A program made the position numbers and the translations under genes. From the NCBI RefSeq assembly GCF_011044995.1, contig NZ_JAAKZW010000065.1, positions 1 through 34,542 of the forward strand: a stretch of DNA of 34,542 nt, written 5' to 3'. Every line of letters starts with the position of its first letter. Positions within the stretch are counted from its first letter, which is position 1. Below are positions 22,590 to 29,641 of the stretch, one piece after another. Origin of the DNA: Streptomyces mesophilus. Lineage in GTDB: Bacteria; Actinomycetota; Actinomycetes; Streptomycetales; Streptomycetaceae. The notes beneath the pieces are model-generated. The model searched no databases and was not told where the DNA came from. It saw only the letters and a program-made list of their open reading frames with translations.

Positions 22590-24005
22590 ATGGCAAAGGC
22601 ACCCGTTCTCACGCCCCAGGCGGACGACTTCCCGCGCTGGTACCAGGACCTGATCAACAAGGCCGAGCTGGCCGACAACGGCCCGGTGCGCGGCACCATG
22701 GTCATCCGACCGTACGGCTACGGCCTGTGGGAGCGGATGCAGCAGGAGATGGACGCCCGCATCAAGGCGGCCGGCGCGCAGAACGCCTACTTCCCGCTCT
22801 TCATCCCGCAGTCGTATCTGACCAAGGAAGCCGAGCACGTCGAGGGCTTCGCGCCCGAGCTCGCGGTCGTCACGCACGGCGGCGGCAAGGAGCTCGAGGA
22901 GCCGGTGGTGGTCCGCCCCACCTCCGAGACGATCATCAACGCCTCCTTCGCGAAGTGGGTGCAGAGCTACCGGGACCTGCCCCTGCTCATCAACCAGTGG
23001 GCGAACGTGGTGCGCTGGGAGATGCGGCCGCGGGTCTTCCTGCGCACGACGGAGTTCCTGTGGCAGGAGGGGCACACCGCGCACGCGACGTACGAGGAGG
23101 CGCGTGACTATGCCGCGCACATCCACGAGAAGGTGTACGCCGACTTCATGGTGAACGTCCTCGGGATCGATGTCGTCCTCGGCCGCAAGACCCCGAAGGA
23201 GCGCTTCGCCGGAGCCGTCAACACCCTCACCCTGGAAGGGATGATGGGCGACGGCAAGGCGCTCCAGATGGGCACGAGCCACGAGCTCGGCACCAACTTC
23301 GCCAAGGCCTTCGGCACCCAGTACCTCTCCAAGGACGGCAAGCAGGAGCTCGTCTGGCAGACGTCCTGGGGTTCCTCGACGCGCATGGTCGGTGGCCTGA
23401 TCATGTCGCACGGCGACGACAGCGGTCTGCGCGTCCCGCCCCGCCTTGCGCCGATTCAGGCCGTTGTCCTCGCGATCAAGGGCGATGACGCGGTTCTGGC
23501 CAAGGTCCATGAGCTCGGCGACCGCCTGAAGGCCGCGGGAATCCGCGTCCAGGTCGACGACCGTACGGACACCCCCTTCGGGCGGCGCGCGGTCGACTGG
23601 GAACTCAAGGGCGTTCCGGTACGGATCGAGGTCGGCCCGCGCGATCTGGAGAACGGAACGGCGATGCTGGCCCGCCGCATCCCCGGTGGAAAGGAGCCGG
23701 TCGCGCTCGACGCGCTGGCCGGGCTGCTGCCCGGGATTCTGGAGGAAGACCAGGCCCAGCTCCTGCGGGAGTCGCGGGAGCGCCGTGAATCCCGTACCTC
23801 GGACGTCTCGACGATTCCCGAGGCGGCCGAGGTCGCCGCGGCCGGCGGCTGGGCCCGTATCCCGTGGGCGACGCTCGGCGAGGCGGGCGAGGCGAAGCTC
23901 GCGGAGAACGCGGTGACCGTACGGTGTCTGGTCGCCGAGGACGGCTCGGTCCCGCAGTCCGACGACGCACCGGGCACGGTCGCGATCGTGGCGCGCGCCT
24001 ACTGA
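22590..24005 (+). CDS. proS: Prolyl-tRNA synthetase, archaeal/eukaryotic-type (ProS type 3)
   Basis: Class II aminoacyl-tRNA synthetase that charges tRNA-Pro, 471 residues. The compact size, the absence of the roughly 180-residue editing insertion of bacterial-type ProRS, and a C-terminal extension ending in Tyr mark the archaeal/eukaryotic type. Motif 2 is seen in RWEMRPRVFLRTTEFLWQEG near residue 145; motif 3 in GLIMSHGDDSGLRVPPRLAP near 270; the anticodon-binding domain starts at IQAVVLAIKGDD. It starts MAKAPVLTPQADDFPRWYQD; an ATG three codons earlier (22581) is also possible. Streptomyces normally encode a longer bacterial-type ProRS elsewhere, so this may be a second enzyme, with either a housekeeping or an inhibitor-tolerance role. 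The divergent methyltransferase is its only close neighbour. Confidence 0.95.
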   Translation: MAKAPVLTPQADDFPRWYQDLINKAELADNGPVRGTMVIRPYGYGLWERMQQEMDARIKAAGAQNAYFPLFIPQSYLTKEAEHVEGFAPELAVVTHGGGKELEEPVVVRPTSETIINASFAKWVQSYRDLPLLINQWANVVRWEMRPRVFLRTTEFLWQEGHTAHATYEEARDYAAHIHEKVYADFMVNVLGIDVVLGRKTPKERFAGAVNTLTLEGMMGDGKALQMGTSHELGTNFAKAFGTQYLSKDGKQELVWQTSWGSSTRMVGGLIMSHGDDSGLRVPPRLAPIQAVVLAIKGDDAVLAKVHELGDRLKAAGIRVQVDDRTDTPFGRRAVDWELKGVPVRIEVGPRDLENGTAMLARRIPGGKEPVALDALAGLLPGILEEDQAQLLRESRERRESRTSDVSTIPEAAEVAAAGGWARIPWATLGEAGEAKLAENAVTVRCLVAEDGSVPQSDDAPGTVAIVARAY

Positions 24006-24036
24006 AGGGCGTCCTTCCGCGAGGCGCGTCCGTCTA

Positions 24037-24056
24037 AAGAGGCGGAAAAGCCTCTT
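24037..24056 (+). terminator. Hairpin behind proS
   Basis: Perfect 7-base stem AAGAGGC / GCCTCTT with a GGAAAA loop, 31 bases past the proS stop. No clear T-run follows (TTGCG). Confidence 0.55.
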
Positions 24057-24076
24057 GCGCACCACGTGACAACTGC

Positions 24077-24120
24077 CGCCCCGGCGCGTGTACTTGCTCT
24101 ACGCGCCGGGGCGTACACGC
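24077..24120. terminator. Strong 12-bp stem hairpin between proS and SprT-like gene
   Basis: CGCCCCGGCGCG (24077-24088) pairs perfectly with CGCGCCGGGGCG (24102-24113) around a 13-base loop. A competing pairing exists: GCGTGTAC (24086-24093 region) with GTACACGC (24113-24120). It probably terminates proS transcription; the alternative fold could in principle switch. Confidence 0.7.
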
Positions 24121-24258
24121 CGCTACGTACCCACTTAGTACGAGGTATGCGGCTAATCCGCAGATCAGCGCACCCGCCCTCGTCCCACCGTATGAGGGGC
24201 AACTGACTGGTACGGGCAAATTATTTGGGATGCCCCGGAATAGGAACACCGAGGCACC

Positions 24259-24870
24259 TTGGCTCGTTATCACGACGTGAGCACGACACCACCTGTTCTC
24301 GCCGCAGAGCTGGCGCAGGCGTGGGCCGAGATTCAACGGTTCCACCCCGAGCTGCCCGATCTTGCCGCGCCCGAATCCCTGATCGGGGAGTCCTCGTCCG
24401 CCTGTGGCGCCGAGCTCTCCTTCGAGCGTCTGCTGCACGAGGCCGTGCACGGCATCGCCGCGGCCCGTGGCATCCGTGACACCTCCCGCGCGGGGCGCTA
24501 CCACAATCGCCGCTTCCTCTCGATCGCCGAGGAGATGGGGCTCGACCACGCGGCCGAGCCGCATGCGAGCAGCGGTTTCTCGCTGGTCACGCTGAATCCG
24601 GAGGCCAGAAAGCGCTACCGGCCGACGATCGAGCGGCTGCAGCGCGCCCTCAAGGCGCACACGGCGGCGACCTCGGCGGACACGGCCCGCTCCTTCCGCG
24701 GTCCGGCCGCACGGCACGGCTCGTCGGGCGGCGGTGTCCGCGTCAAGGCGGTCTGCGACTGCGGCCGCAATGTCCGCGTCGTGCCCTCGGTCCTGGCCCA
24801 GGCCCCGATCGTCTGCGGCGGCTGCGGCAAGCCGTTCCGTATCCCGGAGGCGGTGGTGGTGGCGGGCTGA
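24259..24870 (+). CDS. SprT-like zinc protein (HExxH plus C-terminal zinc ribbon), uncharacterised
   Basis: 203 residues from TTG 24259 (GAGG just upstream), or 197 from GTG 24277. The N-terminal half contains LLHEAVHGIAAARGIRDTSR with an HExxH motif (His-Glu-Ala-Val-His near residue 59) and RYHNRRFLSIAEEMGL after it, the layout of SprT-like metalloproteases (SPRTN/Wss1 relatives, some of which cleave DNA-protein crosslinks). The C-terminal part has CDCGRNVRVVPS and IVCGGCGKPFRIP, two CxC/CxxC pairs forming a probable zinc ribbon, as in SprT proteins. Between them is a basic stretch that could bind DNA. Function is not established; it might act as a protease or only as a zinc-binding DNA protein. 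A hairpin terminator overlaps its stop codon. Confidence 0.8.
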   Translation: MARYHDVSTTPPVLAAELAQAWAEIQRFHPELPDLAAPESLIGESSSACGAELSFERLLHEAVHGIAAARGIRDTSRAGRYHNRRFLSIAEEMGLDHAAEPHASSGFSLVTLNPEARKRYRPTIERLQRALKAHTAATSADTARSFRGPAARHGSSGGGVRVKAVCDCGRNVRVVPSVLAQAPIVCGGCGKPFRIPEAVVVAG

Positions 24871-24902
24871 GCCCCGCCCGCCGTGGTCAAGGGGCTCAGC
24901 CC
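24864..24902 (+). terminator. Terminator hairpin overlapping the SprT-like stop codon
   Basis: GGGCTGAGCCCC (24864-24875, containing the TGA stop) pairs perfectly with GGGGCTCAGCCC (24891-24902); loop 15 bases. It separates the SprT-like gene from the ribosomal operon. Confidence 0.7.
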
Positions 24903-25067
24903 GGGACGGGGCCCCGGCCACGTATGGCACAATGGCTAGCTGTACTCGACAGCCGCACAGGAACCCTCTCGCCTCCGGCTGACGCGTCCATCGGGCACCC
25001 GAGTACCGCAACCCCACGTGGCATCTCATGTGCCCAACCACGTCATAGACCAGGAGACACCACTCCC
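24903..25067 (+). promoter_or_regulatory. rpsP operon promoter and leader
   Basis: A -10-like CACAAT at 24928-24933 (context TGGCACAATGGCTAGC) is the best promoter mark, with no clear -35. The leader is then about 125 bases, long enough for control of the ribosomal genes. Ribosome binding site AGGAG at 25052-25056 lies 11 bases before the rpsP GTG. Confidence 0.45.
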
Positions 25068-25508
25068 GTGGCAGTCAAGATCAAGCTGAAGCGTCTCGGC
25101 AAGATTCGCCAGCCCCACTACCGCATCGTCGTCGCCGACTCCCGTACCCGCCGTGACGGCCGGGCCATCGAGGAGATCGGTCTGTACCACCCGACGTACA
25201 ACCCCTCGCGCATCGAGGTCGACTCGGAGCGTGCCCAGTACTGGCTGTCCGTCGGCGCCCAGCCGACCGAGCCGGTCATGGCCATCCTGAAGCTCACCGG
25301 TGACTGGCAGGCGCACAAGGGCCTGCCGGCCCCGGCTCCGCTGCTGCAGCCGGAGACGAAGGAAGACAAGCGCGCCTCCTTCGACGCGTTCGCGAAGAGC
25401 ATCGAGGGTGACGACGCCAAGGGCGAGGCCATCACGCCGAAGGCGAAGAAGGCCGACAAGAAGGCGGACGAGGCCGAGGCCTCCTCCACCGAGTCGACCG
25501 AGGCCTGA
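25068..25508 (+). CDS. rpsP: 30S ribosomal protein S16
   Basis: 146 residues. The first 80 are the conserved S16 domain: MAVKIKLKRLGKIRQPHYRI, VVADSRTRRDGRAIEEIG and YNPSRIEVDSERAQYWLSVG. The tail of about 60 residues is an Ala/Lys/Glu-rich acidic-basic extension (KAKKADKKADEAEASSTEST), normal for actinobacterial S16 but absent from E. coli. S16 is needed for early assembly of the 30S body. GTG start at 25068; the start of the rpsP-khpA-rimM-trmD-rplS operon, with only two bases before khpA. Confidence 0.98.
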   Translation: MAVKIKLKRLGKIRQPHYRIVVADSRTRRDGRAIEEIGLYHPTYNPSRIEVDSERAQYWLSVGAQPTEPVMAILKLTGDWQAHKGLPAPAPLLQPETKEDKRASFDAFAKSIEGDDAKGEAITPKAKKADKKADEAEASSTESTEA

Positions 25509-25510
25509 GC

Positions 25511-25750
25511 ATGCTCGAGGAGGCTCTCGAGCACCTCGTGAAGGGCATCGTCGACAACCCCGACGACGTGCAGGTGGCTTCCAAGAACCTGCGCCGTGGT
25601 CGCGTGCTCGAGGTCCGGGTCCACCCCGACGACCTCGGCAAGGTGATCGGCCGTAACGGCCGCACCGCGCGCGCCCTGCGGACCGTCGTGGGTGCCATCG
25701 GCGGCCGCGGTGTCCGCGTCGACCTCGTCGACGTCGACCAGGTTCGCTGA
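25511..25750 (+). CDS. khpA: KH-domain RNA-binding protein KhpA
   Basis: 79-residue single KH-domain protein (YlqC family, formerly UPF0109), which binds RNA, commonly as a partner of KhpB/EloR-Jag. The GxxG loop reads VIGRNGRTARALRTVV at about residues 45-60. It starts two bases after the rpsP stop and is nearly always found between rpsP and rimM in Gram-positive bacteria. Length and composition are standard. Confidence 0.95.
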   Translation: MLEEALEHLVKGIVDNPDDVQVASKNLRRGRVLEVRVHPDDLGKVIGRNGRTARALRTVVGAIGGRGVRVDLVDVDQVR

Positions 25751-25767
25751 ACCACAGCAGTACCGGC

Positions 25768-25803
25768 ACGGGCCGGGGAGGGCTTCGGCCCGCCCCGGCC
25801 CGT
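25768..25803 (+). terminator. Long hairpin with UUCG loop between khpA and rimM
   Basis: Outer arms ACGGGCCGGGG (25768-25778) and CCCCGGCCCGT (25793-25803) are perfectly complementary. Inside them GGGC-TTCG-GCCC (25780-25791) makes a second stem with a stable UUCG tetraloop. It may be a terminator, partial attenuator or mRNA stabiliser separating rpsP-khpA from rimM-trmD expression. Confidence 0.75.
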
Positions 25804-25824
25804 CGTCGTACGTCAGGACGCGTG

Positions 25825-25861
25825 CGTACGTCGTGAAGGAAGATGTACGTACGTCGTGAAG
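25825..25861 (+). repeat. 14-bp direct repeat upstream of rimM
   Basis: CGTACGTCGTGAAG occurs at 25825-25838 and 25848-25861, 23 bases apart (about two helical turns), just before the rimM ribosome binding site. A further CGTACGT lies at 25807-25813. It could be a regulator site or slippage. Confidence 0.7.
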
Positions 25862-25875
25862 CAACAGGAGACACA

Positions 25876-26463
25876 GTGCAGCTCGTAGTCGGACGGATCG
25901 GCCGCGCCCACGGCATCAAGGGCGAGGTCACCGTAGAGGTGCGCACGGACGAGCCGGAGCTCAGGCTCGGCCCCGGCGCCGTACTGGCCACCGACCCGGC
26001 CGCCACGGGACCGCTGACCATCGCGGCCGGCCGTGTGCACAGCGGGCGGCTCATGCTGCGCTTCGAAGGCGTGAGCGACCGCACCGGCGCCGAGGCGCTG
26101 CGCAACACCCTGCTCATCGCGGACGTCGACCCCGAGGAACTGCCCGAGGGCGAGGACGAGTACTACGACCACCAGCTCATGGACCTGGACGTGGTGCTCG
26201 CCGACGGCACCGAGGTCGGCCGGATCACCGAGATCTCGCACCTCGCCTCGCAGGACCTGTTCATCGTGGAGCGCGAGGACGGCACCGAGGTCATGATCCC
26301 GTTCGTCGAGGAGATCGTGACCGAGATCGACCTCGAGAAGCAGCGGGCCGTGATCGACCCGCCGCCCGGGCTGATCGACGACCAGGCCGAGATCGCCTCC
26401 TCCCGCGAGGCCGACGACTCCCGCGAGGCCGACGAGGACTCCCGTGAGGACGGCGACGCCTGA
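25876..26463 (+). CDS. rimM: 16S rRNA processing protein RimM
   Basis: 195-residue 30S maturation factor that binds S19 and the 16S rRNA head. The N-terminal RimM domain begins MQLVVGRIGRAHGIKGEVTV and the PRC-barrel begins near YYDHQLMDLDVVLADGTEVG. It continues to ISHLASQDLFIVEREDGTEV and VMIPFVEEIVTEIDLEKQRA, then PPGL. The end is an acidic tail with a repeated SREADDSREADEDSRED pattern. GTG 25876 is chosen for AGGAG five bases upstream; an upstream ATG in frame (25843) falls within the direct-repeat region and is less likely. The stop overlaps the trmD start by one base (TGATG). Confidence 0.96.
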   Translation: MQLVVGRIGRAHGIKGEVTVEVRTDEPELRLGPGAVLATDPAATGPLTIAAGRVHSGRLMLRFEGVSDRTGAEALRNTLLIADVDPEELPEGEDEYYDHQLMDLDVVLADGTEVGRITEISHLASQDLFIVEREDGTEVMIPFVEEIVTEIDLEKQRAVIDPPPGLIDDQAEIASSREADDSREADEDSREDGDA

Positions 26464-27284
26464 TGCGGCTCGACGTCGTCACGATCTTCCCCGAGTACCT
26501 CGAACCCCTGAACGTCTCGCTCGTCGGCAAGGCCCGCGCCCGCGGACAGCTCGATGTGCACGTCCATGACCTGCGGCAATGGACATACGACCGGCACAAC
26601 ACGGTCGATGACACCCCCTACGGCGGCGGTCCCGGCATGGTCATGAAGACCGAGCCCTGGGGCGACTGCCTCGACGAGCTGCTCGCCGACGGCTACGAGG
26701 CGGGCGTCGGCGCCCCCGCGCTGGTCGTGCCCACGCCAAGCGGGCGGCCCTTCACCCAGGAGCTCGCCGTCGAGCTCTCCGAGCGGCCCTGGCTGGTCTT
26801 CACGCCGGCCCGCTACGAGGGCATCGACCGGCGCGTGATGGACGAGTACGCGACGCGTATGCCCGTATACGAGGTGTCGATCGGCGATTACGTCCTGGCC
26901 GGCGGAGAAGCCGCGGTCCTGGTGATCACCGAGGCCGTGGCCCGGCTCCTGCCGGGCGTGCTCGGCAACGCCGAATCCCACCGCGACGACTCCTTCGCGC
27001 CCGGCGCCATGGCGAATCTGCTCGAAGGCCCCGTGTACACCAAGCCGCCCGAGTGGCGTGGACACGGGATCCCGGACGTGCTGCTCAGCGGCCACCACGG
27101 CAAGATCGCCCGCTGGCGCAGGGACGAGGCGCTGCGGCGTACGACCGCCAACAGGCCTGATCTGATTGAGCGTTGCGACGCCGCCGTATTCGACAAGAAG
27201 GACCGGGAGATGCTCTCGATCCTCGGCTGGGAGCCGGAGCCCGGCGGCCGGTTTTGGCGTAAACGCGAGGCCGTGGAAGAATAG
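26463..27284 (+). CDS. trmD: tRNA (guanine-N1)-methyltransferase TrmD
   Basis: 273-residue SPOUT-class enzyme that makes m1G37 in tRNAs with G36, including tRNA-Pro and tRNA-Leu, preventing frameshifting. It starts MRLDVVTIFPEYLEPLN. The trefoil-knot SAM site is seen in VFTPARYEGIDRRVMDEYA and VSIGDYVLAGGEAAVLVITE; DDTPYGGGPGMVMK and RPPEWRGH-type segments (here KPPEWRGHGIPDVLLSGHH) are also conserved. It overlaps rimM by one base and is followed by rplS, the conserved order. Confidence 0.97.
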   Translation: MRLDVVTIFPEYLEPLNVSLVGKARARGQLDVHVHDLRQWTYDRHNTVDDTPYGGGPGMVMKTEPWGDCLDELLADGYEAGVGAPALVVPTPSGRPFTQELAVELSERPWLVFTPARYEGIDRRVMDEYATRMPVYEVSIGDYVLAGGEAAVLVITEAVARLLPGVLGNAESHRDDSFAPGAMANLLEGPVYTKPPEWRGHGIPDVLLSGHHGKIARWRRDEALRRTTANRPDLIERCDAAVFDKKDREMLSILGWEPEPGGRFWRKREAVEE

Positions 27285-27309
27285 GTCGCTGCTGTACGTC
27301 CAGCGTGCG

Positions 27310-27324
27310 CCCCTGCCACAGGGG
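27310..27324 (+). other. Small hairpin in rplS leader
   Basis: CCCCTG-CCA-CAGGGG, a 6-base stem with a 3-base loop, in the 130-base trmD-rplS spacer. It might be part of a leader regulating L19 or stabilise the transcript; no known L19 leader motif could be confirmed. Confidence 0.35.
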
Positions 27325-27414
27325 GACATGACGCCCGTCCGGCGAAGCAGCTCCGAAACTCATCTCTACCTTGTCCGTCGATGACCTGTGGCATCGGCGA
27401 AGAAAGCAGACACC

Positions 27415-27765
27415 ATGTCGAACCTGCTCGACTCCGTGAACGCCGCTTCCCTGCGCAGCGACGTCCCGGACTTCCGCCCCGGCGACACCGTCAACGTCCA
27501 CGTGCGCGTGATCGAGGGCAACCGCTCCCGTATCCAGCAGTTCAAGGGCATCGTCATCCGCCGCCAGGGCTCGGGCATCAGCGAGACCTTCACGGTCCGC
27601 AAGGTCTCCTTCTCCGTCGGCGTCGAGCGCACCTTCCCGGTGCACTCGCCGATCTTCGAGAAGATCGAGCTCGTCACCCGCGGTGACGTCCGTCGCGCCA
27701 AGCTCTACTACCTGCGTGAGCTGCGCGGCAAGGCTGCCAAGATCAAGGAGAAGCGCGACAACTGA
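27415..27765 (+). CDS. rplS: 50S ribosomal protein L19
   Basis: 116-residue ribosomal protein at the 30S-50S interface. It begins MSNLLDSVNAASLRSDVPDF and contains RPGDTVNVHVRVIEGNRSRI, QQFKGIVIRRQGSG, RKVSFSVGVERTFPVHSPIF and YLRELRGKAAKIKEKRDN, all typical. A GTG nine codons upstream is in frame, but homologues begin at this ATG. Last gene of the rpsP-rplS unit; about 100 bases separate it from the signal peptidase genes. Confidence 0.98.
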   Translation: MSNLLDSVNAASLRSDVPDFRPGDTVNVHVRVIEGNRSRIQQFKGIVIRRQGSGISETFTVRKVSFSVGVERTFPVHSPIFEKIELVTRGDVRRAKLYYLRELRGKAAKIKEKRDN

Positions 27766-27849
27766 TCGCGCGCGGGCCTTTCGGGCTCGTACGGTACGGG
27801 TCCCCGGGCTCGTACGGATCCTCGGATCCAGCGTCCAGAGGCGGCCGGA

Positions 27850-27864
27850 TAGGCTCTGGCCCCG
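27850..27864 (+). promoter_or_regulatory. -10 element of a possibly leaderless sipW promoter
   Basis: TAGGCT at 27850-27855 matches the TANNNT -10 pattern and ends nine bases before the ATG of the first signal peptidase. There is no Shine-Dalgarno sequence, so transcription may begin at or a few bases before the start codon. No clear -35. Confidence 0.4.
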
Positions 27865-28620
27865 ATGGACACCGAAGCACGAAGCACGGAGCGCGACCGC
27901 TCTTCCGCACCCACAGGGGAACAGGAAGAGGGGTCGCGCTCCGCGCGTTTGCGGCCCGGCGAACTGCTGAGCACGGGGCTGCGCCGGTTCGTCGCCGGGC
28001 TGGTGGTGATCGTGGTGGTGCTGCTCCTGGTCAGCCACTTCGTGATGCAGCCGTTCCTGATCCCCAGCGGCTCCATGCAGCCCACGCTGCGCGACGGCGA
28101 CCGCGTCCTGGTCAACAAACTCGCGTACCGTTTCGGGTCCGAACCGCGCCGCGGGGACGTCGTCGTGTTCGACGGCAGCGGCTACTTCGGGAACTCCGAC
28201 TACATCAAACGCGTAGGGGGAGTGGGCGGTGACCACATCGTCTGCTGCGACGAGAAGGGGAGGATCGAGGTGAACGGCGAGCCGGTCGACGAGACCTATC
28301 TCCACCCGGGCGACGCCCCCTCGAGCGTTCCCTTCGACGTGGTGGTGCCCGAGGGCACCCTCTTCCTGCTCGGCGACCACCGCAGCGACTCCAGCGACTC
28401 CCGCGACCACCTCGGCTCGCCGGGCGGCGGCTTCCTGCCGGTCGAGCAGGTCATCGGGCGTGCGGAGTGGGTCGGCTGGCCGGTCGGGCGGTGGGCCGAC
28501 ATCGCCGGGGCCGATGCGCTGGCCAGGGTTCCCGAGGGTGCGGGGAATACGCTCGCCAGGGTTCCCGAAGGTCCGGGGAGCGCTTTGGGGGCCGGCGCAG
28601 CGAAGGCTCCCCATGGGTAG
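27865..28620 (+). CDS. sipW: Type I signal peptidase (SipW-like)
   Basis: 251-residue membrane serine protease that removes signal peptides from exported proteins. One N-terminal membrane anchor (FVAGLVVIVVVLLLVSHFVM, about 42-61) is followed directly by the catalytic serine motif IPSGSMQPTL. The lysine motif is DYIKRVGGVGGDHI, and the GDHRSDSSDSRDH box is present. In this protein YIKRV leads to GGVGGD rather than VGVGGD, a small deviation. After the GRAEWVGWPV strand the C-terminus has no second membrane helix but an 11-residue repeat (LARVPEGAGNT / LARVPEGPGSA). Known Streptomyces have four adjacent paralogues, sipW-X-Y-Z; position and lack of C-terminal anchor fit SipW. The stop overlaps the sipX start by eight bases. 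Confidence 0.93.
   Translation: MDTEARSTERDRSSAPTGEQEEGSRSARLRPGELLSTGLRRFVAGLVVIVVVLLLVSHFVMQPFLIPSGSMQPTLRDGDRVLVNKLAYRFGSEPRRGDVVVFDGSGYFGNSDYIKRVGGVGGDHIVCCDEKGRIEVNGEPVDETYLHPGDAPSSVPFDVVVPEGTLFLLGDHRSDSSDSRDHLGSPGGGFLPVEQVIGRAEWVGWPVGRWADIAGADALARVPEGAGNTLARVPEGPGSALGAGAAKAPHG
28522..28579 (+). repeat. In-frame 33-bp tandem duplication in sipW C-terminus
   Basis: Segments 28522-28546 and 28555-28579 match at 23 of 25 bases, offset by 33 bases, encoding two copies of LARVPEG(A/P)G. It extends the protein without a frameshift. Confidence 0.85.
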
Positions 28621-29641
28621 CCGCGGCCGCCCGCGCGCCCATCACCGGGCCGACACCCGGCTGCCCACCGGCACCCGGCCCACCAGCGGCCCGGTGCTGC
28701 CGGGGCGGGCCGAGCGGCGCAAGCTCGCGCGGAAGGTCAAGCGCCGGCGCAGGCGCTCCGCGGTCAAGGAGATACCCCTCCTCATAGGCGTGGCCGTCCT
28801 GATCGCGCTCGTACTCAAGACCTTCCTGGTGCAGGCCTTCGTCATCCCCTCCGGCTCCATGGAGCAGACGATCAAGGTCGGGGACCGGGTGCTCGTCGAC
28901 AAGCTCACCCCGTGGTTCGGCTCGAAGCCCGAGCGCGGCGACGTCGTGGTGTTCAAGGACCCCGGCGGCTGGCTGACCAAGGAGCAGATCGAGCCCAAGG
29001 ACGATCCCGTGGTCGTCAAGCAGGTCAAACAGGGTCTGACCTTCATCGGACTGCTGCCGTCCGACAACGAGCAGGACCTGATCAAACGGGTCGTCGGCGT
29101 CGGCGGGGACCGCGTCAGATGCTGCGGCAAGGACGGCCGCGTCACCGTCAACGGAGTGGCCGTCGACGAGCCGTATCTCAATCCCGGCGACAAGCCCTCG
29201 AACCAGACTTTCGACGTACGGGTCCCCGAAGGGCGGTTGTTCGTCCTCGGCGACCACCGGTCCGACTCGGCGGACTCGCGCTCCCATATCGACGAGGGCA
29301 AGGGCGGCACGATCTCCCAGGACGAGGTCGTGGGCCGGGCCGTGGTGATCGCCTGGCCGGTGGGCAACTGGCGGGGCCTCGAGGAGCGCAGCGCCTACGC
29401 TTCCGTGCCCGATGCGGACAGCACGCGTGGCGGGTCGACCGCGGCCACAGGGCTGTCGCATAGGGTGGCCCGGGACGATTTCAGCGCGGCGACTTTGCCG
29501 CCGACCCCTGCGGAACTCCCGCTCGTTATGGGAGTGGTAGGCCTTCGCCGTCTGTGGCGCGGGCAGCGGTACGGAACGAGGAGTGGATGTGGGGGATTTG
29601 GCCGTCGGCGCACGATCCGGACACGACGAACCCGAGGATGA
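28613..29641 (+). CDS. sipX: Type I signal peptidase (SipX-like)
   Basis: 342-residue signal peptidase, the second of four. A basic N-terminus (KLARKVKRRRRRSAVKEI) precedes the anchor LLIGVAVLIALVLKTFLVQA. The catalytic Ser motif is VIPSGSMEQTIKVGDRVLVD; the catalytic Lys is in DLIKRVVGVGGDRV; the GDHRSDSADSRSHI box is present. The C-terminal part after GRAVVIAWPVGNW has an Ala/Thr-rich linker, a short hydrophobic stretch (LPLVMGVVGL) and a basic Arg-rich end. ATG 28613 has GAAGG six bases upstream and overlaps the sipW end. The last 53 bases overlap the start of sipY in another frame. Confidence 0.93.
   Translation: MGSRGRPRAHHRADTRLPTGTRPTSGPVLPGRAERRKLARKVKRRRRRSAVKEIPLLIGVAVLIALVLKTFLVQAFVIPSGSMEQTIKVGDRVLVDKLTPWFGSKPERGDVVVFKDPGGWLTKEQIEPKDDPVVVKQVKQGLTFIGLLPSDNEQDLIKRVVGVGGDRVRCCGKDGRVTVNGVAVDEPYLNPGDKPSNQTFDVRVPEGRLFVLGDHRSDSADSRSHIDEGKGGTISQDEVVGRAVVIAWPVGNWRGLEERSAYASVPDADSTRGGSTAATGLSHRVARDDFSAATLPPTPAELPLVMGVVGLRRLWRGQRYGTRSGCGGFGRRRTIRTRRTRG

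Noticed and set aside
24077..24120. tRNA or structured RNA gene between proS and the SprT-like gene
   Set aside because: No cloverleaf, no anticodon arm or T-loop; simple GC-rich hairpin.
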